Assembly: GCA_027405735.1 (NCBI GenBank)
Contig: JAPEHQ010000023.1
Coordinates: 620,001-684,000, forward strand
Origin: Mucor racemosus
Taxonomy: Eukaryota; Mucoromycota; Mucoromycetes; Mucorales; Mucoraceae
Length of the DNA: 64,000 bases
Direction: 5' to 3'
Position 1 is the first letter of the stretch. Each line of letters starts with the position of its first letter. Below, in pieces: positions 1 through 11,343 of the stretch. A program made the translations under genes and the position numbers. The notes below the pieces were generated by a model. The model saw nothing but the letters and a program-made list of their open reading frames with translations. It did not search any database and had not been told where the DNA came from.

Positions 1-245
1 ATTCAAAAAATAGGATATTTCCGGATACTTGCTTTTGAATTAAACATGATTATCCCAGATACATTGGCATATAATTTTTTCTTGGTGTTATTCAGTGAAA
101 AAAAAAGTTGATCAGTGATGAAAAGTCAGACCCAGTTTCTAATGAATTTCATGCATTTTTGAGTCTGTCGTGAAATATAATATAAATTTAGGAATAGGTA
201 CAATAGTGCTATCAATTCATGTCTGTTTATATAGTAGTATCTGTT
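1..245 (+). repeat. R1 dispersed repeat, copy A (3' end only)
   Basis: This is the terminal part of repeat family R1, cut by the window start. It matches the 3' part of the copies at 21.9 kb and 52.1 kb, sharing a 'taggatattt' block, a 'cattggcatataat' block, the 'gttgatcagtgatgaaaag' region and the 'ttaggaataggta' block. No coding potential is visible here. Confidence 0.75.
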
Positions 246-1191
246 TATTATATACTAAAAAAATCCAGCTAAAACACATTTAGAACTAGATATATTTATT
301 TAAGTATATATAGTATTTCAAGAGAAAAAAATGATGTCAAACTATGAGTATAAAAGAATAGGTATTTATATGTTTTGGAAGCGCGGATATAGGATATAAC
401 ATTTGATAGTCAAATCATGATTTCATAATTCGGAAGACCAGTTGTAGAAGAAGGTTTCGGTGAGAATAGGTTGGTTGAATTATCATTTAGATATATCATA
501 TAGCAAGCAGACCTAGCGATGTTTCCTTTGCCAAGCCCATCTTACAAGTAATGGTTTTTTAAGCCGAAGATTCATTAGTACTCATACCTGATTTTATATA
601 TTTGATTTATAGAATTAAGCTTAGGAATGCAAATAATTTCAGAATACTCTTCGTTTTTTTTTTAAAAAACGCAGTAATTCTATTGTAGAGGTAGTTCCAG
701 GTACAGTTTTTTTACTTGAAATTCGACATTTTATAGCATAAAGATGCTGTATCAGAAGTGTGCCAGTCGAAGGAGGACATCCGACACTGTCTCAATTTGC
801 GGATAAGAGTGCTCTACATATTTTTATCTTATGGTTCATCGATGAATGAGTAAATCATCGAAATCTTATGACGCTCAATACATTGTATTGTAATACAAAT
901 CTTACAAATAGCTTATAAATATTTATAGTGTAAATCAGCAATTTTTTAAAATGTTACCGTCTATTTGATCTTTTCTTACGAAATTATGTCTTTTTTTGTA
1001 ACAAGAAAAAACGTGGTGTTCATGCAAATATTAAATTATCAATAAAAACACAAAAAACGCCTCAATCAAGTAATTTGAAGCCCCAAAATCCTTTAAAGTT
1101 AATATACGCGAATTTTTATTGTAATATACAATGTGATGAAGGGTTTAATGAAGAGAGTAAGTTATTGAAAATAACGCGAAATGATATATAA
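246..1191. other. gene-free AT-rich stretch
   Basis: No open frame, RNA gene or repeat was recognised. It is AT-rich with T-runs and forms the 3' flank of the glutathione S-transferase gene on the minus strand. Confidence 0.5.
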
Positions 1192-1974
1192 TTATTCAAA
1201 AGTCTTTTTGAAGCTAGGACGAGCTTGAAGACGTTCGTAATAAGCCTTCAAATTAGGACGATTCTCAAAGACTTGTTCAGGTTTACGGACAATGAGATCA
1301 CGGAAAAGATAAGCAGTGAAATGAACATCAGCAACGGAATAAGTACCAAAGAGATAATCACCATTTTTCTTTAACAACTCCTCAGCACGGTCAAGGAATT
1401 GTTGACCAGCTTCCCAAAGCTTCTTGTTCAAAGCAAACATTTCCTCAGGCTTACCACTAGTATAATAATCCAAGAGACCCTTGGTTTCATCAATATTCTT
1501 CTGGTAAAGAGTAGCGTATTCAGGAGCTTGCTTCAAATAAGTTTCCCAACCCTTGATACGACCTTCCAAAAAGGGAGGAACAATATCTTGCTTGGCTGCA
1601 AGCTCTTCTGGGTTACCAGAAGTAAAGAAAAGAGGATTACCAACATCACCTTCTTCATGCATGTGCTTTAAAAATTCATCGATTTCAGCCTTCTTTTCAG
1701 GTAGACTCAAAGTATTTCCAGATAATTTGTCCAAATATTCAACAACGGATTTAGTATCATCCAAATATTGCTTTTCACCATCTTCATCAATTTCCAACGC
1801 AGGGACAGTATGGTTAGGATTGATTTTTAAATATTCGGGAGAGAAATTCTCGGCCTTGGAGAGATCAACTTCAACTTGTTTGACATTGTGGATGTTTAAT
1901 TCGTTGACGGCCAAACGAGGGACACCGGCCCAGAGAGACAATTTAAAAGTGTAAAGAGTAAGATTAGGAGACAT
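1192..1974 (-). CDS. glutathione S-transferase family protein
   Basis: A 260-aa intronless protein. An N-terminal thioredoxin-like half (about residues 1-90) carries NPNHTVPALE, with the conserved cis-proline that contacts glutathione, followed by LDDTKSVVEYLD, which sits where GSTs have the glutathione-binding acidic/Ser segment. An all-helical C-terminal half ends in DYLFGTYSVADVHFTAYLFRDL, the usual GST C-terminal N-capping motif. Members conjugate glutathione to electrophiles or reduce peroxides in the cytosol; the exact class and substrate cannot be told. The second half is unusually long, so theta-like or Ure2/EF1B-gamma-like relatives are possible. The start is the first in-frame Met and lies 60 bp downstream of a TATA box. 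The gene stands alone, with gene-free DNA on both sides. Confidence 0.85.
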   Translation of the reverse strand: MSPNLTLYTFKLSLWAGVPRLAVNELNIHNVKQVEVDLSKAENFSPEYLKINPNHTVPALEIDEDGEKQYLDDTKSVVEYLDKLSGNTLSLPEKKAEIDEFLKHMHEEGDVGNPLFFTSGNPEELAAKQDIVPPFLEGRIKGWETYLKQAPEYATLYQKNIDETKGLLDYYTSGKPEEMFALNKKLWEAGQQFLDRAEELLKKNGDYLFGTYSVADVHFTAYLFRDLIVRKPEQVFENRPNLKAYYERLQARPSFKKTFE

Positions 1975-2033
1975 TTTTAGTACGTGTTTTTAGATAAACA
2001 AAATAAAATATTTGTTCAAAAGAAAAATTCATG

Positions 2034-2042
2034 CTATTTATA
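2034..2042 (-). promoter_or_regulatory. TATA box of the glutathione S-transferase gene
   Basis: The minus strand reads TATAAATAG, 60-68 bp upstream of the ATG at 1974. This is a good match to a TATA element in the expected orientation and suggests inducible or high-level transcription. Confidence 0.5.
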
Positions 2043-2825
2043 CGAGAAAGTCTTTATTTAGTGATACAAGGGTTTTGCACCCAGTAAGGAAAGGTCGCAT
2101 AAACATTAGCATACGGTTACCTATGAAATTCACCGCCTCATTTTACTAATGAGACCCTTGATTGGACGAGTACCTAATGCAGTAGGCCACGTACAATTAC
2201 ACATTATAATTAGATATTATAAATCAACTTTACATAAACTTGAATACATGTATGGATTATAAATCCAATTGTTTACTTGCCTCTATTCAATGCCCTAAAA
2301 TTAATTTAATTAATTCCAGATGTAACAGCCGTGTAGAAAATGACATAAAACATATCTACTGCTTGTCATTCAAGCAGAAATGAATAGATAGTAAAAATAT
2401 CTGGTTTCTCGCAGAAAACACCTTTGAATCCAAACAAGTTCAAATAATATTGCATATTGAAAATGTTAAATTATGTTATTAATAACCTCTCGTTGTTGAT
2501 GACAAAGGATTTATTTGATTAAACAACAAGCCATAGGGTTGCCTATAAATTATCAATTACAGGTTTTGTGGATCAAGAGAACACTTTTTTTGGACATTAA
2601 ATCACAATCTCTGGCATTAAGTTTTAGTAGATTATGCTTTATTTAATGCATAAAATTCAAAACATTACGAATGTCTGGATTTAATATTGCCATTTTTCTT
2701 GTTTCTGAATGATTTTAGGCGACAAGAACGCCTCGTTTGCACCTTTTACTCCTTTGTGCATCATTAGTTTGAATTTGGCATGCTTACTTAAAACCGTTAC
2801 ATCTGTGTCATCAAAGTAACTGTTA
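2043..2825. other. gene-free stretch upstream of the GST gene
   Basis: Probably upstream regulatory DNA of the GST gene. A 61-codon open frame on the minus strand (2681-2866) runs across the boundary of the neighbouring inverted-repeat element and has no recognisable motif, so it was not called a gene. Confidence 0.4.
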
Positions 2826-2827
2826 TA

Positions 2828-3647
2828 CACCTTTTGCCAAAATGATGTCAAGCAAATGTATAGCACATAGAGTGGAAATATTGCGAATTGTCCAAAGTAA
2901 ATAGAGAGTCAGGGCTTCAGTCAATTTTGAAGTATCGTACTTACACGTCAACTAATGTCACCGTAGGCAGTAATGAGACCGAATGCTACTATCGGGTAAG
3001 CGCTGGTACCTAGTACACCACACTTCCCACATGAAGAGCAGGTTTTCATATCTTCTTGTACCGGCCAGTACAATCAGATAACAATAGCATTGGCTCATTC
3101 CAACATCAGATATGCCAAAGATTCCATAGTACTATCATTACTACCTATTTAGTCGACTCCTAGAGCACTCGTAAGCAGGTTCAGTCTCTCTGTGCAACTG
3201 GAAGTCCGGCCAAGACTAAAGCATGATAGAAGGAATTAAAGACACTCCATCGGAAAAATGATACAAACAAAAATCTATTTTTTTTTTTTTTCATTCTCTT
3301 TAAGTGACGCAATACTGTATGTAGGATTTACTTAAATCATCCCATTTTAAGAGCGAATTTTAAACAATTCTTACAACAGTGACGCTGACATGGAACCCAC
3401 CACGCAGTAACAAGTCTCGTATCCCACCTCCTCCTAAAAACCTTTGGAAGCCAAGAACATAAAAAAAACCAATAAAGAAATAGTACACCAAGTTAATGTA
3501 AATAAAGCAATATTTCTTTTATCAAATGAGTACTTTAAGCTTTTTATTGTTTTTATTTTATTTTGTATTGACGTCTCAATATAGCGAGTAATAATAATAG
3601 ACAGTACGACATCTTTTTTTTTTGCGACATCATTTTGGCAAAAGGTG
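2828..3647. mobile_element. 820-bp non-autonomous DNA transposon with 22-bp perfect TIRs
   Basis: The left end CACCTTTTGCCAAAATGATG (2828 on) is the exact reverse complement of the right end (to 3647), a perfect 22-bp terminal inverted repeat. A TA dinucleotide lies directly outside each end (2826-2827 and 3648-3649), the target duplication of Tc1/mariner-type elements. There is no transposase frame. The central part (about 2900-3250) is richer in G+C than its surroundings. It holds a 33-codon minus-strand frame (2948-3049) starting MKTCSSCGKCG with a C-x2-C-x2-C cluster, perhaps a relic of a zinc-ribbon protein. The TIRs are direct observation; the superfamily is inference. Confidence 0.7.
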
Positions 3648-3649
3648 TA

Positions 3650-5006
3650 CTATAAAAAGTAATCATTTTGAAAGCTTAACTCTAGATATTGTATATACAT
3701 ATTTGCAACTGACAATATATGTCTTTATTTGCTCTAAATCCTATATGAAATTCGGTAAAAAATCTTTCAGGTCGTGATCCAAAAAACATTCAAAGGATTT
3801 TATTCTGTCATCACAGTTAATAAGTTTGACATTTAACAATAACTATACGTTATTTGCCATGTCGTGTTTATCTACATATTATTTTTTCTAGTCTATCGCA
3901 AATAAATTTGCTTGTATAAAGGAGAAAGCCAAGCTTCTGAAGCTTCAATTTAGGGAAGAGAATCATATTCAAATGCCGCTAACTTTTCGCGAGGTTGTTT
4001 TCGTTTTTTTTTTCCGGAAAAAAGACTTTTCCGTAGATTACTCCAAAACCTACTAAGCAAATATGCAAAGGCCATTAAACCTTATTTATAGAGATTTTGA
4101 TTCTGCATCGCATGGTGTACTTTGTACCCATATTTCTCACTAAAAGTTTTACGCAAAATGAGAAAATATGAAATACAGATTTCCTGCCAAAACTCGATTT
4201 TTGGAATAAATAATAACCGAATGCAAAATTCTATATGAAAACTGGGAAAATTCTGGCCATTTTTGACTTAGGAATGTTATATTGAAAATGGCGTTTTTTA
4301 GGTGTAAATTAATGTTTAGTGATTCGAAGCAATTTTGCCTTATAGTTGCAGGGGTAAAATGGCCTGTTTTTAGTTGATTTTTGATGTCCCCAAAAACAAG
4401 AGAAAAAAATATGGATAGTAGATACTTGATATAAGAAATGTTTTAGACTTTGTTTGCACTTTTAAAAACGGCGAAATATGCCTGAAAAAATCCTTTAAAG
4501 TTGCTGATTTCTGAGTGATTTTGATAGCGTTTGATGTATATTGCCAATTCTACATGTAAAAGGGGTATGCTTATCCATTATTTTGATGATCATGTTGTTT
4601 TTGATAGAATAGAGGATCAAGGAGTCCAATTGGATACCAGGTGAGCTTTGAAATGTTGGAACTAATCGCTACTCGAAAGGCATGGACCGTGACAAAAGCA
4701 AGATTACCGGCACCAATGTGACTCGAACAGCCGCACCAGACACATCTTAATGTAAAGCTCTTACTGATACGTGAACAGTATAGATCCTCCTCTTTTTCAT
4801 AAACTAGGTATGAAAATATAATACATGATGAAAATGTAAAGCTACGATACTAATAAACATGCAATCCATCTTTATATATAAACCATCAAATCAACTTTTT
4901 CACTCAATTTTAAATTTTCAATATAAAAAACAACACAATTCATTAATATACATCCATCTGCCTTATATGTCATTCACAAATCCATCAAAATATACAATAG
5001 ACTATC
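3650..5006. other. gene-free stretch including the RPS5 promoter region
   Basis: AT-rich with no convincing coding region. The distal part (3.9-4.6 kb) is degenerate repeat-like sequence. The last 150 bp hold a TATATAAA element near 4873-4880 and a pyrimidine/A-rich start region just before the RPS5 ATG at 5007, consistent with a strong ribosomal-protein promoter. Confidence 0.4.
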
Positions 5007-5762
5007 ATGCCCGCTTTAGGTTTGCCCGCCGATGTCAGTGCCTCTGCCGATGGTACCCGTAGATTGTTCAACAAGTGGACTTACGACGAAGTCGAAGTTA
5101 AGGATATCTCTCTCCAAGATTATATCCAAATTCGTCAACAAGTCTACTTGCCTCACACTGCTGGTCGTTTCGCTGTTAAGCGTTTCCGTAAGGCTCAGGT
5201 AAGTCAATAACATCAATCCACTCCTCGCGAAAAGTGTGTTTACGTCTTCTCCGACATTTTTCGCAATGTCATTCTATTTTTGCAGTGCCCTATTGTCGAA
5301 CGTTTGACCAATGCTCTCATGATGACTGGCCGTAACAACGGTAAGAAGCTCATGGCTGCTCGTATTGTTCAACATGCTTTCGAGATTGTCCATTTGTTGA
5401 CTGATGCCAACCCTCTTCAAATCTTGGTTGATGCTATCATCAACTGTGGTCCTCGTGAAGATTCTACTCGTATTGGTTCTCAAGGTACTGTCCGTCGTCA
5501 AGCTGTCGATGTCTCTCCTCTCCGTCGTGTCAACCAAGCTATCTCTTTGTTGACCACCGGTACCAGAGAGTCTGCTTTCCGTAACGTTAAGACTGTTGCT
5601 GAATGTCTTGCTGATGAATTGATCAATGCCGCTAAGGGTTCTGCTAACTCTTATGCTATCAAGAAGAAGGACGAACTTGAACGTGTTGCCAAGTGTAAGT
5701 TGATTGTATTATGGGCAATGATTATAATATTAATTTGTTTTCTCTTTTTAGCTAACCGTTAA
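5007..5762 (+). CDS. RPS5: 40S ribosomal protein S5 (uS7)
   Basis: Three exons: 5007-5198, 5286-5694 and 5752-5762, joined through GTAAGT/GCAG and GTAAGT/TTAG introns of 87 and 57 nt. The spliced protein of 203 aa is typical of eukaryotic uS7, which binds the 3' major domain of 18S rRNA at the small-subunit head near the mRNA exit. Family hallmarks are [23 protein letters not shown], the '[25 protein letters not shown]' region read across the first intron, the [19 protein letters not shown] region, and the C-terminus ERVAKSNR. The last three residues and the stop come from a tiny third exon of 11 nt. Codon use is strongly biased to C-ending codons, as in highly expressed genes, unlike its neighbours. 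It converges with the rhomboid gene, with stops 281 bp apart. Confidence 0.97.
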
Positions 5763-5835
5763 ATTGCTTTATTGTCAATCATTTTGGAGAGAGAGGATTA
5801 TACAATTATATATACTTTCTTTTTTTTTTGTGAAA

Positions 5836-5841
5836 AATAAA
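5836..5841 (+). terminator. probable polyadenylation signal of RPS5
   Basis: An AATAAA hexamer lies about 75 bp after the RPS5 stop in a short AT-rich 3' flank, the expected spacing for a fungal 3' UTR. Confidence 0.4.
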
Positions 5842-6043
5842 ATCAACGTTAAACTAATAAAAATTGTACATATGCTAGAATTACCCCCCTTTGCTTTATT
5901 GTTTTTAAGATTGTGTGATTATTATTTACGAGTACTTGATAGTTAACATTAATAGTGTCAATTTATATGAAGAATTAACATATTAGAAAGTGCGATTTCC
6001 TTATTTCTAATTGATAGAATTGAATTGAATTGCATGTGTAGAA

Positions 6044-8609
6044 TTAGATGTATGAACTGCACATGTCAGAGAAGGGCAAACAGGAGAAATATTGGCACAA
6101 GTAACATAACTACAAGCAATGGCGTTATTAGTAAATCATGATACATCAGAATGGTTTGAATACATACCTTTTTTGATCCATTATGTATAAATATATATAA
6201 AAAGACCCATAATAACACAGCAATAAATGCTACCATTATAATACGTATCAACCAGATCAATTTGGCATAATCAAAACGATCGTTGTGTTTCTGTAAATAT
6301 GAAGGTGACATTGGTAAAGTAGCTACAGTAATCATAATTCCTCCAATAAAGCCGCCAAAATGAGAGAAATTATCATATCTGATGAACATTTATATGATTA
6401 TTAGAATGCTTTGTTATTTGTATGTTTAAATTAACTTACCCAGGAAGTAGGCCAATCGCTAATGCAATAACTGTAACTATACGTTTAGTAAAAAAAAAAA
6501 AAAAAAAAAAGTATATTGTGATTCATTAAACTAAACATACCAAAATAAATGAAGATACAAAGCATTACTTTTACAGGATTTATAATGCTTTGCCAATTTC
6601 TGATCAAATCAACAGACAAAAATGCCATTATACCCATGAGAGGTACAGAACATCCAACGTTCACTGATAAATAAATGCCATTTTAGATTGTACAATCAGC
6701 ATTTACAGTGCATGAATGAATTTACCGTTGCCATCTGGTACAAACAATGAACCAAATATATATCCAAAAATACCAGAAGTCAACCAAATTATACTATATC
6801 TTAAAGAATGAATCCTTTTTTCCACCTGCATTCCAAATTTAATGTGCACAAGCAAATTGATAATCAATTGAACAACACCTGAATGCATGAAAATAGCGCT
6901 TATAAATCTATAGCCTTGATCTGGTTTGGAGGCATTTTTGAATAAAGTACCACCACAAACACTTTGTAAATCACAAGCATTATCTGCATTGGTTGCATTG
7001 CCAATGAAAATACCATGAAAGCTTTTATCATTGAATTTTGGCTTTGTTACAGCATCAGGAGCTATATGCCACATGTCAATTATTTGGGATATCTATACAA
7101 AATTGAGCATAAATAGTTTACCTGGTGTATTAGGACATGTATAGATTTTATCTGTAGTAGGGTATAAGGAAGAAGTACGGATACATGGTGTAAATCTAGC
7201 TCCAGTGTATATCAATGTCTATATTATAACCGTTGATCAATAATTTAAGAATTATATGTTATAGTATATAAATTACCTCTGCTGATGGTCCAATCATGAC
7301 ATTAAAGGGAGATAATTGTATTATAGCATCTGTTTAATTGAAAAGTGACAATTAGACTATTTGTAATTTAATATAATGGAAACGATATCTTACCTGTTAA
7401 TTGATAGTTCTTTACCAAGCAACCAGCAAAATAAGCTAGCATGATTAACATAGTTAAATATGTAAAATAAGGTCTCCAGAGAGTTTCGTTTTCTTGGCTG
7501 ATTTTGCTGTCAAGATTAACGGATCCTTGTTTTGGGGAACGTAAAAAAAAGGTTACATCTCCTTTTTCAATGGGAGTAATAGCGCTATTATTGTTGATGA
7601 CATTGGAAAATTGGTTTGTACTGTATCCTGATTCATACAAGAATTGTTGGTTACGCTGATTATACATTGAGCTGTAGTTACTACTTGTTGTTTGATATTG
7701 AGATGAACCGTTAGAATTTCGACTTCTAGAATAGTTACTATTATCATTTATAGTCCAATGATCGTAATATAAGTCGGTTAATAGCCTTGGATGCAAAGTA
7801 GGGCGATAGTTTGGTCGAAGAGGGTTATGATCAGTATCAAAGAATTGATTTGTAAATTGACTATTACTGATTACTGGATGAGCATTATTATCGTATTCAT
7901 TCAATATTTGATGATAACCTGAACTAGTACTACTACTATGCGAAAGTTCTTCATCTACTAATGTATATCTGACAATATTGGACGAATCATATCGTTGTAG
8001 AGTTGGCTGTGGATAACCAAAACTCTGAGTTGCAGAGTAGTAATGACCTTTGCTGCTATGTCTAGGTGAAGGAGCGATCATAGGTACATCTGTAAAACTG
8101 TTCGCTGAATAATGCCTTTCGAAATTACGATGTTCTTCAATGTGATCTGCGGAGATACTACTGACTGAATTGTCATTATTGCAGTTTTCATAATAGTCCA
8201 TCATTTGCTTCAATTTATTAGAGTGACAAAGCCTATTAGGCTTTGGATTATACACACTTTGAACTGTATCAAAAGTTTTAGGGCATTTTTGTTGAAATAT
8301 TTGCCGTTCTGCTAATTTTATTTCTTCAAATGTTGAAGCTGATGTGTTTACTGAAGGCGAAAATAGAGGTGGTGAACTTGTATCGTCTAGACATAATGAA
8401 CGTATCTCATATATTTTGGGTGAATCTTCATTAAATTCGTCTACGGAAGTAATGGCAAGCCTTGGTTGATCTTGATCTTGATCATGATCAAATGGAGGCA
8501 CATGCAGGTAATATCCAAGCTCATTGTTCGATGAAATAATTGGACTCGAGAAATGTTGATAATGTTCCTGCAATTTTTCATGTTTGTTTCTTATAGTATT
8601 TGAAGGCAT
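6044..8609 (-). CDS. rhomboid-family intramembrane serine protease (GxSV variant)
   Basis: Eight exons: 8609-7394, 7329-7277, 7218-7122, 7061-6726, 6663-6541, 6476-6440, 6378-6168 and 6109-6044. All introns are 57-64 nt, and the spliced protein has 712 aa. A cytosolic, Asn/Ser-rich N-terminus of about 375 residues precedes the membrane domain. Rhomboid signatures are present: the L1 loop NVMIGPSAETLIYTGARFTPC, FMHSGVVQLIINLL, the serine loop VNVGCSVPLMG with Ser573, and SHFGGFIGG with the catalytic His627. The usual GxSG box reads GCSV, and the second histidine of HxxxxHxxxN is Gln. The Cys-rich tail (YLCQYFSCLP) matches fungal rhomboids. The family cleaves single-pass membrane proteins within the lipid bilayer; whether this one is active is open. 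The tail exon was chosen because reading through instead gives an unrelated end. Confidence 0.88.
6490..6510 (+). repeat. poly-A tract in a rhomboid-gene intron
   Basis: About 21 consecutive A on the plus strand, so T on the sense strand, just upstream of the branch/acceptor region of the fifth intron. It may serve as an extended polypyrimidine tract. Confidence 0.8.
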
Positions 8610-8787
8610 TTTATTTAAATTATTAAAGGAGAAAAAGATATGAAAAGTAAAGAGTCTATATTATATCAAATTTAGACATTTAACAGATTTTATGATAAAC
8701 TGTCAAAAAGTGTTTATATTTGACCAAAAAAGGGTATTTGCATACAAATGACAGAGAAAAATGCTTTTTTGATGTGGTTTTTCTTAA

Positions 8788-11249
8788 TCAAGCATCGTCT
8801 TTTAGAAAGATATCTTCTCCTTTCCATATTTGAACATGACATACTTCTACTTGAATACCGAATCCTGTCAATGTTTCAATCCAAATTTGTTGTGTTTTAG
8901 ACAATTTATCTCTTGGCCCTTTCACTTCAGAGAATAAGCATTGCTTCTTCTCAAAATTCCAACAACACAAGTCAGGCATACCACCTTGGCGTTGACCGAA
9001 TTCTTCAAAAAATAATTTACTTAATAATGATAAAGCGGATGATCCAATGCATTCTGAAATCTCCATGATATCTTGAAGTTCATAATTCCAATTAATGCCA
9101 ATACACATTGTATTTCTTGATCTCTCTCTGTCATCTACTAGCTTGATAATTTCTAAGTATTCTCCATTCTCTATCTCTCGTAAGCGTACATTTATCAAAT
9201 CAGCTCTACTCTCATAGAACGCATCTGTACGTAAATCTAAAGGTCCGTTTTGGTAAGGTGTTTCAAATACGCCAGGAATAGGAGTGAATATAATATCCCA
9301 AAACAAAAGAACCATCTAAAATATGTTAATAAGCCATGATATCATCATAACACATGTAAAATCAATCTTACAATCATTCTGATAACACTGTTTTCACAAT
9401 GCAAACTATTAAATATCAACAAAAGATTAGGATTTTAATATATTCATATTGCTTGATATTTACCCTTTAAATCCTTTCTTTTGATAATACTCGATTGCAA
9501 CTTGTTCCACTGAACATTCAGCACCATTATCACTTCTCCAAATTGATTTTTTACCGATAATTTCATCTGAAATACGTTCGCCTACGATTTTTTATATCAA
9601 TTTGCAAATTTTACCGTATAAACAATTGTTTTTTTTACCATAAATAGTAATTTCATTTGGTTTTTTCAAGTTCATATAACTAAAATCATGTTGTTCTCTT
9701 CGAGGAATACAGAGATCTTTTTCTAATTTTGCAATTCTTTTGTGTATATCATGTAAATAAACTAAGAAACAGCTATTATTACCTTTCTAGCATTCCACAT
9801 GCAATGATATATACACTTACTTTGATGAACTCGGGAATCATGGATAGCATTTATGCATGTTTGTAATGCTACTTTCTTTTGTAATCTTGGTGGATCACTC
9901 TTGATATGTAGTGTCTGTACCAAAGCCATTCTATCATACCATTTGCCTCTTTTTCCAAGTCGATATAAATTCTGGTTTAAAAGCTTTTGTAATATCAAAA
10001 CTTCCAAATCATATTCATGCATTTTTCCTAATAATTCAGTGCCATGATCCAACAATCGAGTGTAAATCCATCCTGCTTCGAAGCGTCTCATATAATAAGG
10101 TCGCTCCTGAGCTTCTGCAATACACTCTTCCCAAATACCAATACAATTCTCACAAAGAGTCCATGCCTCAATCATTCTTTGACGTACAGCAATGTCGCCT
10201 CCCTCAGCTGAAATAACCTTTTTCGTTTTGGAATTATTGAATACTTTAAATCTCTCTGTCAATTGATGAAACTCCTTTTCTGTCATTAATGCTTGTTCGT
10301 ACTTTAGTAAATCATTGCGAGAATGCCAAATACTATTAGATCGACATGGTATATATTTTGGAAAGTTTCGTTTACTCGTTTTAGCCAAAATAGAATTGGC
10401 CATTGGATTTGTGTCGTCTAGAAGATTGGTACGATAATATAAAATTTGCAATTTTTGGAACGCTTCTTTCAGAGATGTATTTACTCTAATACATGATTGT
10501 AAACATTGTTGAATAGATTTCCATAAACTGTCAATTTTAGACGTTTTTAACTGTGTTACAATGCTGGATGTTGATGCAAAATTGAGTATCTCCCGTTGAA
10601 AATCGCTTTTATTCTGATGATATTGCTCAATAAATTTATATTTCATCATTCAAAATTAAACTTACTGAATATTCGATTGGAATTTGAAGGTTTCTTTCTT
10701 TTGCAATAGATTTTAGCTCTTCTTTCGACAATATGGCAATTGCTTCAGAAAGATCAGTTATTTTTGTGTCCAAAAAACCCTTGGATGCCAAATCCGCAGT
10801 TGCTTCATCTAGATCACGAACATAGCTTGAATAGTTGACCTTACTCTTTCTTAACCATTGATGCTTCCTCATCAATAAACGTACAATCAAATGTTTAGAT
10901 TCGTCTATTAAGTGTCATATCAATATAGAGTTTCTTTGATTTCAGACATGCATCATTTACCATTCAAAGATTGAAACGCTTGAAAGATTTCTAGTTCATT
11001 ATTATCAAACAAAAACTTTTCGTTTTCCAATACAGTATCTAACATTGTATTGAATTCGTCTGTATACATCGATGTCGTGAAGAATTCAGGTTCTTTTTCT
11101 TCATCTTTTACTTGCTCTTCTGGGGGAGATAATGAAGAATTCTGCGATGACTCTACCAGTGAGTTTTGCTGTTCTTGCTTAATCTTTTTATCGACGTTAT
11201 TATCATAATCATTTTTTATCTTTCTTTTATTGTTAGCATTCTTATGCAT
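8788..11249 (-). CDS. FAN1: Fanconi-associated nuclease 1 (FAN1) homologue
   Basis: Seven exons: 11249-10961, 10904-10666, 10613-9821, 9761-9639, 9581-9464, 9405-9372 and 9315-8788, giving 707 aa. FAN1 is a 5' flap endonuclease/5' exonuclease acting in interstrand-crosslink repair in the nucleus. Order of parts: an acidic/basic disordered N-terminus, a SAP-like region (LSKEELKSIAKERNLQIP), a helical TPR-type middle (FEAGWIYTRLLDHGTELLGK), and a C-terminal VRR-NUC domain. In that domain the PD-(D/E)xK residues are Asp647 (GGMPDLCCW), Glu662 and Lys664 (SEVKGPRDKLSKTQQIW). There is no ubiquitin-binding zinc finger at the N-terminus, as is usual for fungal FAN1. The second intron is only 52 nt and its acceptor was chosen for frame; a GAG acceptor 12 nt earlier is possible. 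It lies 95 bp from the next gene on the same strand. Confidence 0.93.
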
Positions 11250-11343
11250 TTTTTACTATAAAATATGGTTTGGAAAAAAGAGCAAATGCTTACTACGGTA
11301 TTTACACTATATTTGAGGTTTTATTTTTTCAAAAGCAGAAATT

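Noticed and set aside
2681..2866. 61-codon minus-strand frame
   Set aside because: Runs across the boundary of the TIR element; no motif and no start context.
4700..4775. tRNA-like segment on the minus strand (GTTCGAGTC T-loop-like, TTAAGAT anticodon-like)
   Set aside because: The T-stem, anticodon stem and acceptor stem do not pair, and no matching 5' end was found.
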